Source of the DNA: Micromonospora chalcea
GTDB taxonomy: Bacteria > Actinomycetota > Actinomycetes > Mycobacteriales > Micromonosporaceae
Assembly: GCF_002926165.1 (NCBI RefSeq)
Contig: NZ_MAGP01000121.1
Span: 62,001 to 126,000, forward strand
Reading direction: 5' to 3'
Length of the DNA stretch: 64,000 bases
Part shown: piece after piece, positions 51,524 through 59,357 of the stretch
Position numbering within the stretch: the first letter of the stretch is position 1
Layout of the letters: each line of letters starts with the position of its first letter
The notes under the pieces: model-generated
The model's input: only the letters and a program-made list of their open reading frames with translations
What the model was told of the DNA's origin: nothing
Databases searched by the model: none
Position numbers and translations under genes: made by a program

Positions 51524-53254
51524 CAGGGTCTGCACGGTGGCGATGCGCTCTTCGAGCTGCTCGATCGTCGCCTGCGCGCTGGGTGGGCCGCCGCAGATCC
51601 GGCGCAGCTCGGCGTGGATCTTGCCGTGCGGCTGGCCGGTGTGGTGGTGCCGGGCGGCCACCAGAGCGTTCAGCTGCCGCCGTAGCGCCACCCGGCGCTG
51701 GGCGGCACTCATCGGTGGGGGCGCCGCCGCCGGGGCCGCAGCGGCCGGCTCAGCGGTCCGCTGGGCGGCCCGGCGCTTCTGCGCGGCGAGCTGCTCGGCC
51801 TGCCGCTTGGTCAGCAGCAGCGAGACCTGGTCGGCGGTGAGCAGACCGGGCAGGCCGAGATATTCCTCCTCCTCCGGCGTACCGGCCTGGGCGGCGGTGC
51901 CGAACGACGCGCCGTCGAAGATGACCTGGTCCAGCTCGGCGGTCGCGGAGAGCGCGGCGAAGCGCTTCTCCAGCTCGCCACTGGCGCCGTCGTCGCGCTG
52001 GGCGCGCTCCAGCAGGTCGTCGTCGAAGCCCTCGCGGTCCTTCGGCTTGCCGAGCACGTGGTCCCGCTCGGCCTCCATCTCGCTGGCCAGTCCCAGCAGG
52101 TGCGGCACGCTGGGCAGGAACACCGACGCGGTCTCGCCGGGACGGCGGGCCCGGACGAACCGGCCGATCGCCTGCGCGAAGTACAGCGGGGTGCTGGCAC
52201 TCGTCGCGTACACGCCGACCGCGAGCCGGGGGATGTCGACGCCCTCGGACACCATCCGCACCGCGACCAGCCACCGTTGCTGCGAGGCGGCGAACGTCGC
52301 GATCCGCGCGGACGCGCCCTGGTCGTCGGAGAGCACCACGGCGGCCTTCTCACCGGTCACCTGCTCGAGCAGCTTCGCGTACGCGCGGGCCACCTGCTGG
52401 TCGCTGGCGATGACCAGGCCACCCGCGTCGGGCATGCCGTTGTCGCGCAGCACGCTGAGCCGGGCGTCGGCGGCGCGCAGCACCTGCGGCATCCAGTCGC
52501 CGGCCGGGTCCAGCGCGGTACGCCACGCCTGGGCGATCAGGTCCTGCGTCATCGGCTCGCCGAGGCGGGCCGCCAGTTCCTCACCGGCGTTGGTGCGCCA
52601 CCGGGTCTCCCCCGAGTACGCCAGGAACAGCACCGGCCGGACCACGCCCTCGCGCAGCGCGTCGGAGTAGCCGTAGACCGAGTCGGCGCGGGAGCGCAGC
52701 AGCCCGTCGCCGCCGCGCTCGTAGCTGACGAACGGGATCGGATTGTCGTCGGAGCGGAACGGCGTGCCGGTGAGCATCAGCCGGCGTACCGCGGGCTCGA
52801 AGGCCGCCTTGACGCCGTCGCCCCAGGTACGCGAGTCGCCGGCATGGTGGATCTCGTCGAGGATGACCAGCGTGCGTCGGGTCATGGTGCGCCGCCGGTG
52901 CACCTGCGGCGCCATGCCCACCTGCGCGTACGTGACCACCGCGCCGTGGAAGTCGGCGGCGGAGTGCAGGTCGGCGTTGCGGAACGCGGCGTCGAGCTGG
53001 ATGCCGACCCGGGCGGCGGCCTGCGCCCACTGGGTCTTCAGGTGCTCGGTCGGCGCGACCACGGTGACCGCCTCGACGGTGCCGTCGGCGAGCAGCTCGG
53101 CGGCGATCCGCAGGGCGAACGTGGTCTTACCGGCGCCGGGCGTGGCGACCGCTGTGAAGTCCTCGGTCCGGCGGCGCAGGTATTCCACGAGCGCCTTGCG
53201 TTGCCAGGCGCGCAGGGGCGGGAACGTGTCGAGCGCCGGCATCCGCGGTGGCAC
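51521..53254 (-). CDS. DEAD/DEAH-box superfamily 2 helicase
   Basis: A 577-residue helicase of the XPB/ComFA-like branch: PPLRAWQRKALVEYL (Q-like motif), Walker A ATPGAGKTTFA, Walker B VILDEIHHAGD, motif III LTGTPFRSD, motif V VRMVSEGVDIPRL and motif VI FAQAIGRFVRARRPGE. The C-terminal 150 residues are helical and Ala-rich and include LLTKRQAEQLAAQKRRAA. GTG 53254 has a GAGAGGAG Shine-Dalgarno. Substrate (DNA or RNA) is not determined. Confidence 0.92.
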   Translation of the reverse strand: MPPRMPALDTFPPLRAWQRKALVEYLRRRTEDFTAVATPGAGKTTFALRIAAELLADGTVEAVTVVAPTEHLKTQWAQAAARVGIQLDAAFRNADLHSAADFHGAVVTYAQVGMAPQVHRRRTMTRRTLVILDEIHHAGDSRTWGDGVKAAFEPAVRRLMLTGTPFRSDDNPIPFVSYERGGDGLLRSRADSVYGYSDALREGVVRPVLFLAYSGETRWRTNAGEELAARLGEPMTQDLIAQAWRTALDPAGDWMPQVLRAADARLSVLRDNGMPDAGGLVIASDQQVARAYAKLLEQVTGEKAAVVLSDDQGASARIATFAASQQRWLVAVRMVSEGVDIPRLAVGVYATSASTPLYFAQAIGRFVRARRPGETASVFLPSVPHLLGLASEMEAERDHVLGKPKDREGFDDDLLERAQRDDGASGELEKRFAALSATAELDQVIFDGASFGTAAQAGTPEEEEYLGLPGLLTADQVSLLLTKRQAEQLAAQKRRAAQRTAEPAAAAPAAAPPPMSAAQRRVALRRQLNALVAARHHHTGQPHGKIHAELRRICGGPPSAQATIEQLEERIATVQTL

Positions 53255-53433
53255 GCGTAGCTCCTCTCCGCCGCGGACGGCGGCGGGCCCGACCGGGGCC
53301 ACGGGAGCCGCCGCCCATGAAAACGCCCTCGCGCATCCGGTGCCGCGAAGGCGGACTCAGCATAACCAGCGCGGGCCGTACGCCCCACTCGACGCCACGC
53401 CTGTCACATCCGCCCACCCCGGCGTACGGCGGG

Positions 53434-54084
53434 TCAGGACAGTGGTCCCCCGGTGCCGGTGCGCGGCGGGCGCAGCGTCGCCACCGGCGCGGACCAGCGT
53501 CGGCGCAGCGCGATCAGGCGCAGCCCGAACACCAGCAGGACGGCGGCGGTGAGCGGTACGGCGGTCGCCTGTCCGCACGCCGACAGCAGTGCCACCGTTA
53601 CCGCTCCGGCGAGCGCGGCGAGGGCGTAGATCTCCCGGCGCAGCACCACCGGGATCTCGCCGGTGAGCAGGTCGCGGCCCAGCCCGCCACCGATCGCGGT
53701 GAGCATGCCGATCATGCAGGCGCCGACCGGCGGCACGGCGGCGTCGAGGGCCTTGAGCGTGCCGATGACGGTGAACAGGCCGAGGCCGGCGGCGTCGAGC
53801 ACCAGCACCGTGGTGCGCAGCCGGGCGAGCTGCGGGTGCAGCCAGAACACGGCGGCGGCGGTGGGGGAGGCGGTGGCGGCGTACCGCCAGTCGGCGAACG
53901 CCAGCGGGGGAACCTCGTCGATCGCCAGGTCGCGGAAGATGCCGCCGCCGAGCGCGGCGACCACGCCGACGAAGACGACCCCGAACAGGTCGAGCCGTTT
54001 CGCCACGGCCGCGGAGGCGCCGGAGGCGGCGAAGACCGCCACGCCGGTGAGGTCGGCGAGGAGCAGGGCGGTGGAGGTGGTCAC
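53434..54084 (-). CDS. TRIC-type (UPF0126) trimeric cation channel family protein
   Basis: A 216-residue membrane protein with seven hydrophobic segments arranged as two repeated three-helix units, each with the hallmark glycine motif: AALGGGIFRDL and TAIGGGLGRDLL. Members of this family form trimeric K+/cation channels. GTG 54084 start. Physiological role in the bacterium is unknown. Confidence 0.9.
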   Translation of the reverse strand: MTTSTALLLADLTGVAVFAASGASAAVAKRLDLFGVVFVGVVAALGGGIFRDLAIDEVPPLAFADWRYAATASPTAAAVFWLHPQLARLRTTVLVLDAAGLGLFTVIGTLKALDAAVPPVGACMIGMLTAIGGGLGRDLLTGEIPVVLRREIYALAALAGAVTVALLSACGQATAVPLTAAVLLVFGLRLIALRRRWSAPVATLRPPRTGTGGPLS

Positions 54085-54124
54085 CGCCGCAGGTTACGTG
54101 CGCGGGCCGCGACGCCGCCCCGCA

Positions 54125-54343
54125 TCACTCGCGGTACGAGTCGTAGATCTCCTTGCACTTCGGGCACACCGGCGAGCCGGGCTTGGCCGCCTTGGTGACC
54201 GGGAACGTCTCGCCGCAGAGCGCGACCACGAAGGTGCCCATGACGGCACTCTCAGCGATCTTCTCCTTACGGACGTAGTGGAACATCTCCGGACCAGTGT
54301 CCGCGTCCTTCAGCTCGGGACGCTCGAGAACCTCTGTGCTCAC
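54125..54343 (-). CDS. DUF3039 family small zinc-binding protein
   Basis: A 72-residue protein: MFHYVRKEKIAESAVMGTFV, ALCGETFPVTK and VCPKCKEIYDSY; the Cys of LCG with CPKC probably bind zinc. Actinobacteria-specific, function unknown. GTG 54343 has a GGAGGTGGA Shine-Dalgarno. Confidence 0.92.
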   Translation of the reverse strand: MSTEVLERPELKDADTGPEMFHYVRKEKIAESAVMGTFVVALCGETFPVTKAAKPGSPVCPKCKEIYDSYRE

Positions 54344-54418
54344 GACTCCACCTCCGGCGTTCCAGTTTTCCAGGTCGGTCCGTCCTGGTCCACCTGGGCC
54401 CCGGGCGGGAGCGGGCCG

Positions 54419-54424
54419 TACGGT
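54419..54424 (+). promoter_or_regulatory. Leaderless -10 element (TACGGT) of psuG
   Basis: TACGGT ends 7 bp before the GTG at 54432; no Shine-Dalgarno is present. Confidence 0.5.
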
Positions 54425-54431
54425 AGCCGAC

Positions 54432-55358
54432 GTGACCAACTTTCACATCAGTCTCGGTAGTGAGGTGGCCGACGCCCTGCGCGACGGCCGCCCGGTCGTG
54501 GCGTTGGAGAGCACGATCGTCTCGCACGGGCTGCCCCGGCCGGACAACCTGCGCGTGGCGCGCGAGATCGAGCAGGCGGTACGGGACGCGGGCGCGGTGC
54601 CGGCCACCATCGGCATGGTCGCCGGCGAGTTGCGGGTGGGGCTGGACGACGCCCAGCTCACCCGCCTCGCCACCGTCGACGGCGTGAGCAAGCTCTCGGT
54701 CCGCGACCTGGCCCCGGCGGCGGCCACCGGCGCGGACGGCGCCACCACCGTCGCGGCCACCAGCGCGGTCGCGGCGGCGGCCGGGATCGGCGTGTTCGCC
54801 ACCGGCGGGCTCGGCGGCGTGCACCGGGAGGCGGCGCAGACGTTCGACGAGTCGGCGGACCTGGTCACGCTGGCCCGGACCCCGATCGCTGTGGTCTGCG
54901 CCGGGGTGAAGTCGATCCTCGACGTGGGCGCCACGCTGGAGCGGCTGGAGACGCTCGGGGTGGGCGTGGTCGGCTACCGCACCCGCCGCTTCCCCGGCTT
55001 CTACCTCACCGACGCCGGCTTCGACCTGGACTGGTCGGTCGAGTCGCCGGAGCAGGTGGCGGACGTGCTGGCCGCCCGCGCGGCGCACGGCGTGCACCAC
55101 GGCGGCCTGGTGGTGGCCAACCCGCTGCCCGCCGACGAGCAGCTCGACCCGGCGCTGCACGACCGGACGCTCGCCGAAGGGCTGGCCGCGCTGGCCCGCG
55201 AGGGGATCACCGGCAAGGCGGTCACCCCGTTCCTGCTGTCGCACTTCCACTCGGCGACCGAGGGCGCCAGCCTGGCGGTGAACGTCCGGATCATCCTGCG
55301 CAACGCCGACCTCGCGGCCCGGATCGCGGTCGCCGCGGCGACCCGTCGCGCCCCATGA
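54432..55358 (+). CDS. psuG: Pseudouridine-5'-phosphate glycosidase
   Basis: A 308-residue enzyme that reversibly cleaves pseudouridine-5'-phosphate to uracil and ribose-5-phosphate. Family sequence is intact: VALESTIVSHGLPRPDN, PATIGMVAGELRVGL, KLSVRDLAPA (catalytic Lys), GIGVFATGGLGGVHR and VVCAGVKSILDVG; GYRTRRFPGFYLTDAG. The stop overlaps the kinase start (ATGA), so the two form the psu operon (kinase supplies the phosphorylated substrate). Confidence 0.95.
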   Translation: MTNFHISLGSEVADALRDGRPVVALESTIVSHGLPRPDNLRVAREIEQAVRDAGAVPATIGMVAGELRVGLDDAQLTRLATVDGVSKLSVRDLAPAAATGADGATTVAATSAVAAAAGIGVFATGGLGGVHREAAQTFDESADLVTLARTPIAVVCAGVKSILDVGATLERLETLGVGVVGYRTRRFPGFYLTDAGFDLDWSVESPEQVADVLAARAAHGVHHGGLVVANPLPADEQLDPALHDRTLAEGLAALAREGITGKAVTPFLLSHFHSATEGASLAVNVRIILRNADLAARIAVAAATRRAP

Positions 55359-56254
55359 GCGCCACGCCGCGCATCGTCGTCGTCGTCGGCGACGTGATCA
55401 CCGACGTGCTCGCGGTGCTGTCCGGGCCGCTCGCGACCGGCTCGGACACCGCGGCCGGGATCCGGTTCAGCGGCGGCGGGCAGGCGGCGAACACCGCGGC
55501 CTGGCTCGCCGGGCAGGGCGCGGCGGTGACGCTGGTCGCCGCCGTCGGCGACGACGAGACCGGCCGTGAGCGGGTGGCCGAGCTGACCCGGATCGGTGTG
55601 GACTGCGCGGTGGAGCGGCACGAGGGCTACCCGACCGGCACCGTCATCGTGCTCGCCCACGACGGGGAGCGCACGATGATCAGTCAGCGGGGCGCGAACC
55701 TGCGGCTGACCGCCGCGCACGTGGACGCGGCGCTGGCCGCCGCGCCCGACGCCGGGCATCTGCACCTGTCCGCGTACACCTTGCTTGACGTCGGGTCGCG
55801 CGGCGCCGGCCTGCGCGCGCTGGCCACCGCCCGCGAGCGCGGGCTGACTGTCAGCGTCGACGCGGCGTCCGCGGCGCCGCTGCGGCGCGTCGGCGGGGCG
55901 TTCCTGACCTGGGTACGCGACGTCGACCTGCTGCTGGTCAACACGGACGAGGCGACGGTGCTGGCCGGCGGGCTGGACCCGGCGGCGCAGGCGCGGGCGC
56001 TGACCGCGGTGGCGCACCGGGTGGTGGTCAAGCGCGGCGCGGCGGGCGCGGTGTGGGTGGAGCGCGGCGGTGTGGTGGAGTTCGCGCCGGCACCCGGGGT
56101 GGACGTGGTGGACGTGACCGGAGCCGGGGACGCGTTCGCGGCCGGGCTGCTCACCGCGTGGCTGGCCGGGGCCGACCCGCGTGCCGCGCTGGCCCGCGCC
56201 GGTGACCTGGGCGCGCTCGCCGTGACGACGGTGGGCGCCCGCCCGGCGCCCTGA
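55355..56254 (+). CDS. psuK: PfkB-family carbohydrate kinase, probable pseudouridine kinase
   Basis: A 299-residue ribokinase-fold kinase: VVVGDVITDVLAVLSG and IRFSGGGQAANTAAWLAGQG (PfkB signature 1 region), and VDVVDVTGAGDAFAAGLLTA (signature 2, catalytic Asp in GAGD). Linkage and a four-base overlap with psuG indicate pseudouridine 5'-phosphorylation, but a generic sugar or nucleoside kinase is possible by sequence alone. Confidence 0.88.
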   Translation: MSATPRIVVVVGDVITDVLAVLSGPLATGSDTAAGIRFSGGGQAANTAAWLAGQGAAVTLVAAVGDDETGRERVAELTRIGVDCAVERHEGYPTGTVIVLAHDGERTMISQRGANLRLTAAHVDAALAAAPDAGHLHLSAYTLLDVGSRGAGLRALATARERGLTVSVDAASAAPLRRVGGAFLTWVRDVDLLLVNTDEATVLAGGLDPAAQARALTAVAHRVVVKRGAAGAVWVERGGVVEFAPAPGVDVVDVTGAGDAFAAGLLTAWLAGADPRAALARAGDLGALAVTTVGARPAP

Positions 56255-56263
56255 CGGCGGTGG

Positions 56264-56294
56264 CCGGTCCGGGCGGGTGCTCCGCCCGGGCCGG
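56264..56294. terminator. Bidirectional hairpin between psuK and the DUF3099 gene
   Basis: A 13-bp stem (CCGGTCCGGGCGG, one G-T wobble) with a 5-base loop sits 9 bp after the psuK stop and directly before the opposing stop. Confidence 0.8.
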
Positions 56295-56651
56295 TCAGGG
56301 CTCGGCGTCGATGATCTTGTGCGGGTTCTCCTCGGCGGTGAGGGCGGTGGGTGCGGGCTCCTCGCGGCGCCGGTTCTGGAACCGGTTCGCCAGCCGGTGC
56401 TCCTCCTTGGGCGGCCGGTCGTTGGCGAGCAGCACGGCGAGCCAGGGCACGAGCACCATGCCGAGCGCGCACAGCGGCAGCCAGAGCCAGAGCAGCGGTG
56501 CCTTCGCGCCGACCAGGATCGCGCCCGCCACCAGACACGCGACCCGGATGGCCATCATCAGCACGTAACGCTTCTGCCGGCTGTTGAGCTGGTCGTCCTG
56601 GCTGCGCGGGGCGTCGGTGATCAGGATCGGCTGGTACGCCTGACGCTTCAC
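56295..56651 (-). CDS. DUF3099 family membrane protein
   Basis: A 118-residue protein: an N-terminal AYQPILITDAPRSQDDQLNS and RQKRYVLMMAIRVACLVAGA, then a second hydrophobic segment (LLWLWLPLCALGMVLVPWLA) and a charged tail. This is the DUF3099 pattern (two helices). GTG 56651 has GGAGGT 5 bp upstream; GTG 56654 is an alternative. Function unknown. Confidence 0.9.
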   Translation of the reverse strand: MKRQAYQPILITDAPRSQDDQLNSRQKRYVLMMAIRVACLVAGAILVGAKAPLLWLWLPLCALGMVLVPWLAVLLANDRPPKEEHRLANRFQNRRREEPAPTALTAEENPHKIIDAEP

Positions 56652-56745
56652 CACGGACCTCCTACGAGGGGATACGGCCCATCCTGTCACTCCGGACGGA
56701 TGATCGGCGAAATTCGTGACGACCGGTCGCGTGTTACGTGGGTGG

Positions 56746-56751
56746 TACGCT
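56746..56751 (+). promoter_or_regulatory. Leaderless -10 element (TACGCT) of the toxin-like gene
   Basis: TACGCT ends 7 bp before GTG 56759, which is why that start is preferred over the GTG at 56738. Confidence 0.45.
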
Positions 56752-56758
56752 TCGATCC

Positions 56759-57070
56759 GTGGCCAACCGGTTCAGCTTCACCGACGAGGCGCTGGCGAAC
56801 CTGCGGGTCTACGACGTCACACCCGGGGAAGTCTGGGAGGCCCTGCACAGCAGGCACCGGGTCATCCGGCACCTCGGTGACGACGTGATGGTGGTCTACG
56901 CCACCGAGCACCGCGGCCGGCGACTCGCCGTGCTGCTGGCCGAGGCCGACGGCACCGACAACGACTGGGACATCCTCTCCGCCCGCGAACTGAGCGACGT
57001 CGAGGCCAAGCGCTACGACGAGGCGGTGCGGAACTCACGCCGACGAGGAGGCGGTCACGATGCACCGTGA
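56759..57070 (+). CDS. BrnT-like toxin candidate
   Basis: A 103-residue protein: FSFTDEALANLRVYDVTPGE, EVWEALHSRHRVIR, VMVVYATEHRGRRLAVLLAE and the C-terminal DWDILSARELSDVEAKRYDE. The ending (I-x-SAR-x-L/A-x5-RY-E) and overall size match BrnT-type RelE-fold ribonucleases. The following gene overlaps by 11 bp and encodes a ribbon-helix-helix-like protein, reproducing the toxin-first BrnTA order. Activity is inferred; the catalytic residues of BrnT cannot be mapped confidently. Confidence 0.75.
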   Translation: MANRFSFTDEALANLRVYDVTPGEVWEALHSRHRVIRHLGDDVMVVYATEHRGRRLAVLLAEADGTDNDWDILSARELSDVEAKRYDEAVRNSRRRGGGHDAP

Positions 57071-57371
57071 CGAGGCGACCAAGCGGTTCCACGCCGGGGG
57101 CGACACGTTCGCCGACCTGATCGACGACACGTCACCGGCCCAACTGCCCACCCCCGACACCGACGTGCCGATGGTCAGCCGGTCGGTCCGGCTGCCGCTG
57201 GAGACGTACGAGCGGGTCCGCGCCGCCGCCGACGCGCGCGGCATCGGCGTGACCACGCTGATGCGGCAGTGGATCGAGGCCGGCCTGGCCGACCTGGACG
57301 ACTCGGCCACCGTCTCGCTGGCCGACGTACGCCGCGCGCTGGCCTCGCTGTCCCGCCCGACCGCCGCCTGA
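57060..57371 (+). CDS. Ribbon-helix-helix (CopG/BrnA-like) antitoxin candidate
   Basis: A 103-residue protein whose C-terminal half carries an RHH motif: VSRSVRLPLETYERVRAAA (beta strand plus helix 1) and GIGVTTLMRQWIEAGLADLD (helix 2). The N-terminus (FHAGGDTFADLIDD) could wrap the toxin. ATG 57060 lies inside the preceding gene and has a GAGGAGG Shine-Dalgarno. Such proteins autoregulate their operon. Confidence 0.8.
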   Translation: MHRDEATKRFHAGGDTFADLIDDTSPAQLPTPDTDVPMVSRSVRLPLETYERVRAAADARGIGVTTLMRQWIEAGLADLDDSATVSLADVRRALASLSRPTAA

Positions 57372-57375
57372 CAAC

Positions 57376-58608
57376 TCACGCCTCGGGGCCACCCTCGCCG
57401 AGCGCCTCCCGCCCGATCGGCGAGGCGGAGGACTCCGGCGGCCGGTGCCAGGCCCGGCGGGCGTCGGCGAACGCGACGAGCGCCAGCAGGACGGCCACCG
57501 CGCCGAGCGCGAACATCGCCGGCACGGCCACCAGCGCGGGCAGGAGCAGCACCAGGGCCAGCAGCCCGGCCAGCCGGGGGCGGGACACCCGGCCGAAGAT
57601 CTCGTACTCGAACCGGGAGCGGGCGGCCAGGAACAGCGCCGGACCGCCCACCACGAAGACCAGCCAGTCGGGCCGGGCCGTGTCGTACGGGTGGGCGATG
57701 ACCAACTCGTAGCCGACCGCCGCGCCGATCACCCCGAGCACCATGAACAGGTGGGTCTGCGCCGCCGACTCGGCCAGCCGTCCCGGCGTGCCGGCCGTCC
57801 GCAGCGCCTGCGCGAGCAGGTGACCGGCCCGGTAGAAGTAGATCCGCCAGAGCAACGCCGTGATCACGAACGAGATCGCGAACGCCACCGCGGCGTCGCC
57901 GGAGAACTCCTTCCCGCTGTAGGTCACGCCGATCACCAGGATCGACTCGCCGAGCGCGATGAGGAAGATCTGCTGGTAGCGCTCGGCGAGGTGCTCCCCG
58001 GCGACGAGCCACTGCCGGACCCGCGAGGCCCCGAGCCGGGGCAGCGGCCAGCCCAGGAGCGTGCCGAGATGGTCCACCGCCAGCGCGACGACCCACAGCG
58101 CCAGGCGCGGACCGGGCATCAGCGCGCCGGCGAGCCAGAGCGGGGCGCTGAATCCCGCCCAGGCGGCCAGCCGCAACGGGACCATGCGGCGCGGATGCCC
58201 CCGCAGCGCCACCGCGATCAGCAGCGGCCGGCCGACCATCACCGCGACGTACGCGAGCGCGAACGGCAGCGCCCGTTCCTCCAGCGCCCGGGGCAGCGTC
58301 ACCCCCAGCACCAGGCTGCCGAACATGGTGCCGACCACCACGACCTGGATGACCGTGCGCTCCGGCTCGTACCGGCTGGTCACCCAGGTGGTGAGGGTCC
58401 AGACCTGCCAGAGCACCAGGAACAGCAGCAGGGTCTTGCCCACGTCGGCGGCCACGAGCCCGGCCGAGCCGTCGAGCCCGTCGATCAGGCGCTGCGAGAC
58501 CCGGGTCAGCGCGAACACGAAGACCAGGTCGAAGAAGAGCTCCAGGAAGGTGGCCCGGCCGGGGCTGGACGCGGTACGCAGCAGCGCCCCGCCCCGCTGC
58601 TCGGTCAT
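57376..58608 (-). CDS. Low temperature requirement protein A (LtrA) family membrane protein
   Basis: A 410-residue protein with about 12 transmembrane segments. LtrA signatures are FLELFFDLVFVFALTRVSQ near the N-terminus, LWQVWTLTTWVTSRYEPER and ERYQQIFLIALGESILVIGV. The family was named from a Listeria cold-growth mutant; transport substrate unknown. It converges with the RHH gene with a 4-bp gap, so there is no room for a separate terminator. Confidence 0.93.
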   Translation of the reverse strand: MTEQRGGALLRTASSPGRATFLELFFDLVFVFALTRVSQRLIDGLDGSAGLVAADVGKTLLLFLVLWQVWTLTTWVTSRYEPERTVIQVVVVGTMFGSLVLGVTLPRALEERALPFALAYVAVMVGRPLLIAVALRGHPRRMVPLRLAAWAGFSAPLWLAGALMPGPRLALWVVALAVDHLGTLLGWPLPRLGASRVRQWLVAGEHLAERYQQIFLIALGESILVIGVTYSGKEFSGDAAVAFAISFVITALLWRIYFYRAGHLLAQALRTAGTPGRLAESAAQTHLFMVLGVIGAAVGYELVIAHPYDTARPDWLVFVVGGPALFLAARSRFEYEIFGRVSRPRLAGLLALVLLLPALVAVPAMFALGAVAVLLALVAFADARRAWHRPPESSASPIGREALGEGGPEA

Positions 58609-58680
58609 CGTCCGCCCCCGTCCCCCGTCCTGGCAACAAACGACAGGGGCGGCGGGCCGGTTGCGGCGGCGGGCGGCGGA

Positions 58681-59265
58681 TCAGCCCTTCGCGGCCTTCG
58701 CCTCCGCCTTCATCCGCTGCTTGAACTCGCGTACCCGGCGCAGCGACTCCGGATCGGTCACGTCCGCCACCGACCGGTGGGCGTCCGCGTCGCCGTAGTC
58801 ACCGGCCGCCTCGCGCCAGCCGTCCGGAGTGACTCCGAACCGCTTCCCGAGCAGCGCGACGAAGATCTGCGCCTTCTGCCGGCCGAACCCGGGCAGCTCG
58901 CCGACCCGGCCCAGCAGCTCCCGCCCGTCGGCCACGTCCGACCAGAGCCGGGCCGGGTCGCCGTCGTAGCGCTCGACGAGCATCCGGCACACCTCCTGCA
59001 CGCGGGCCGCCATCGCCTTCGGGAAGCGGTGCAGCGCCGGCGGCCGGGCGAACAGCTCCACCAGCGCCTCCGGGTCGTACCCGGCCAGTTCCGCGGCGTC
59101 CGGCTCGTGGCCGAGCCGCTGCGCCAGCACGTACGGGGAGGAGAACGCCTTCTCCATCGGCACCTGCTGGTCCAGCACCATGCCGAGGAGCAGGGCCAGC
59201 GGGCTGCGCGCCAGCAGTTCGTTGGCCTGCGGGTCGATGGGCAGGGAGAGCGTCATGGCGAACAT
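58681..59265 (-). CDS. HhH-GPD-type base-excision repair family protein
   Basis: A 194-residue protein: PLALLLGMVLDQQVPMEKAF, RFPKAMAARVQEVCRMLVE and the helix-hairpin-helix GELPGFGRQKAQIFVALLG. It belongs to the actinobacterial HhH-GPD subfamily that lacks the Fe-S cluster; the usual VDxHV-x-R catalytic segment is not obvious, with only DYGDADAHRSVAD in that position. A DNA glycosylase role is therefore inferred, not shown. ATG 59265 is used; ATG 59256 is an alternative. Confidence 0.88.
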   Translation of the reverse strand: MFAMTLSLPIDPQANELLARSPLALLLGMVLDQQVPMEKAFSSPYVLAQRLGHEPDAAELAGYDPEALVELFARPPALHRFPKAMAARVQEVCRMLVERYDGDPARLWSDVADGRELLGRVGELPGFGRQKAQIFVALLGKRFGVTPDGWREAAGDYGDADAHRSVADVTDPESLRRVREFKQRMKAEAKAAKG

Positions 59266-59357
59266 GCTGTCACCCCGCACCGGCCGACGACGGGGACACG
59301 CGTACGGCACACAGGAGGAATACTTACGGATCCAGTACGGGAACGGGGGAACGGCCG

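Noticed and set aside
57376..58639. Intrinsic terminator between the RHH gene and LtrA
   Set aside because: The convergent stops are 4 bp apart and no hairpin with a T-tract is present in the gap.
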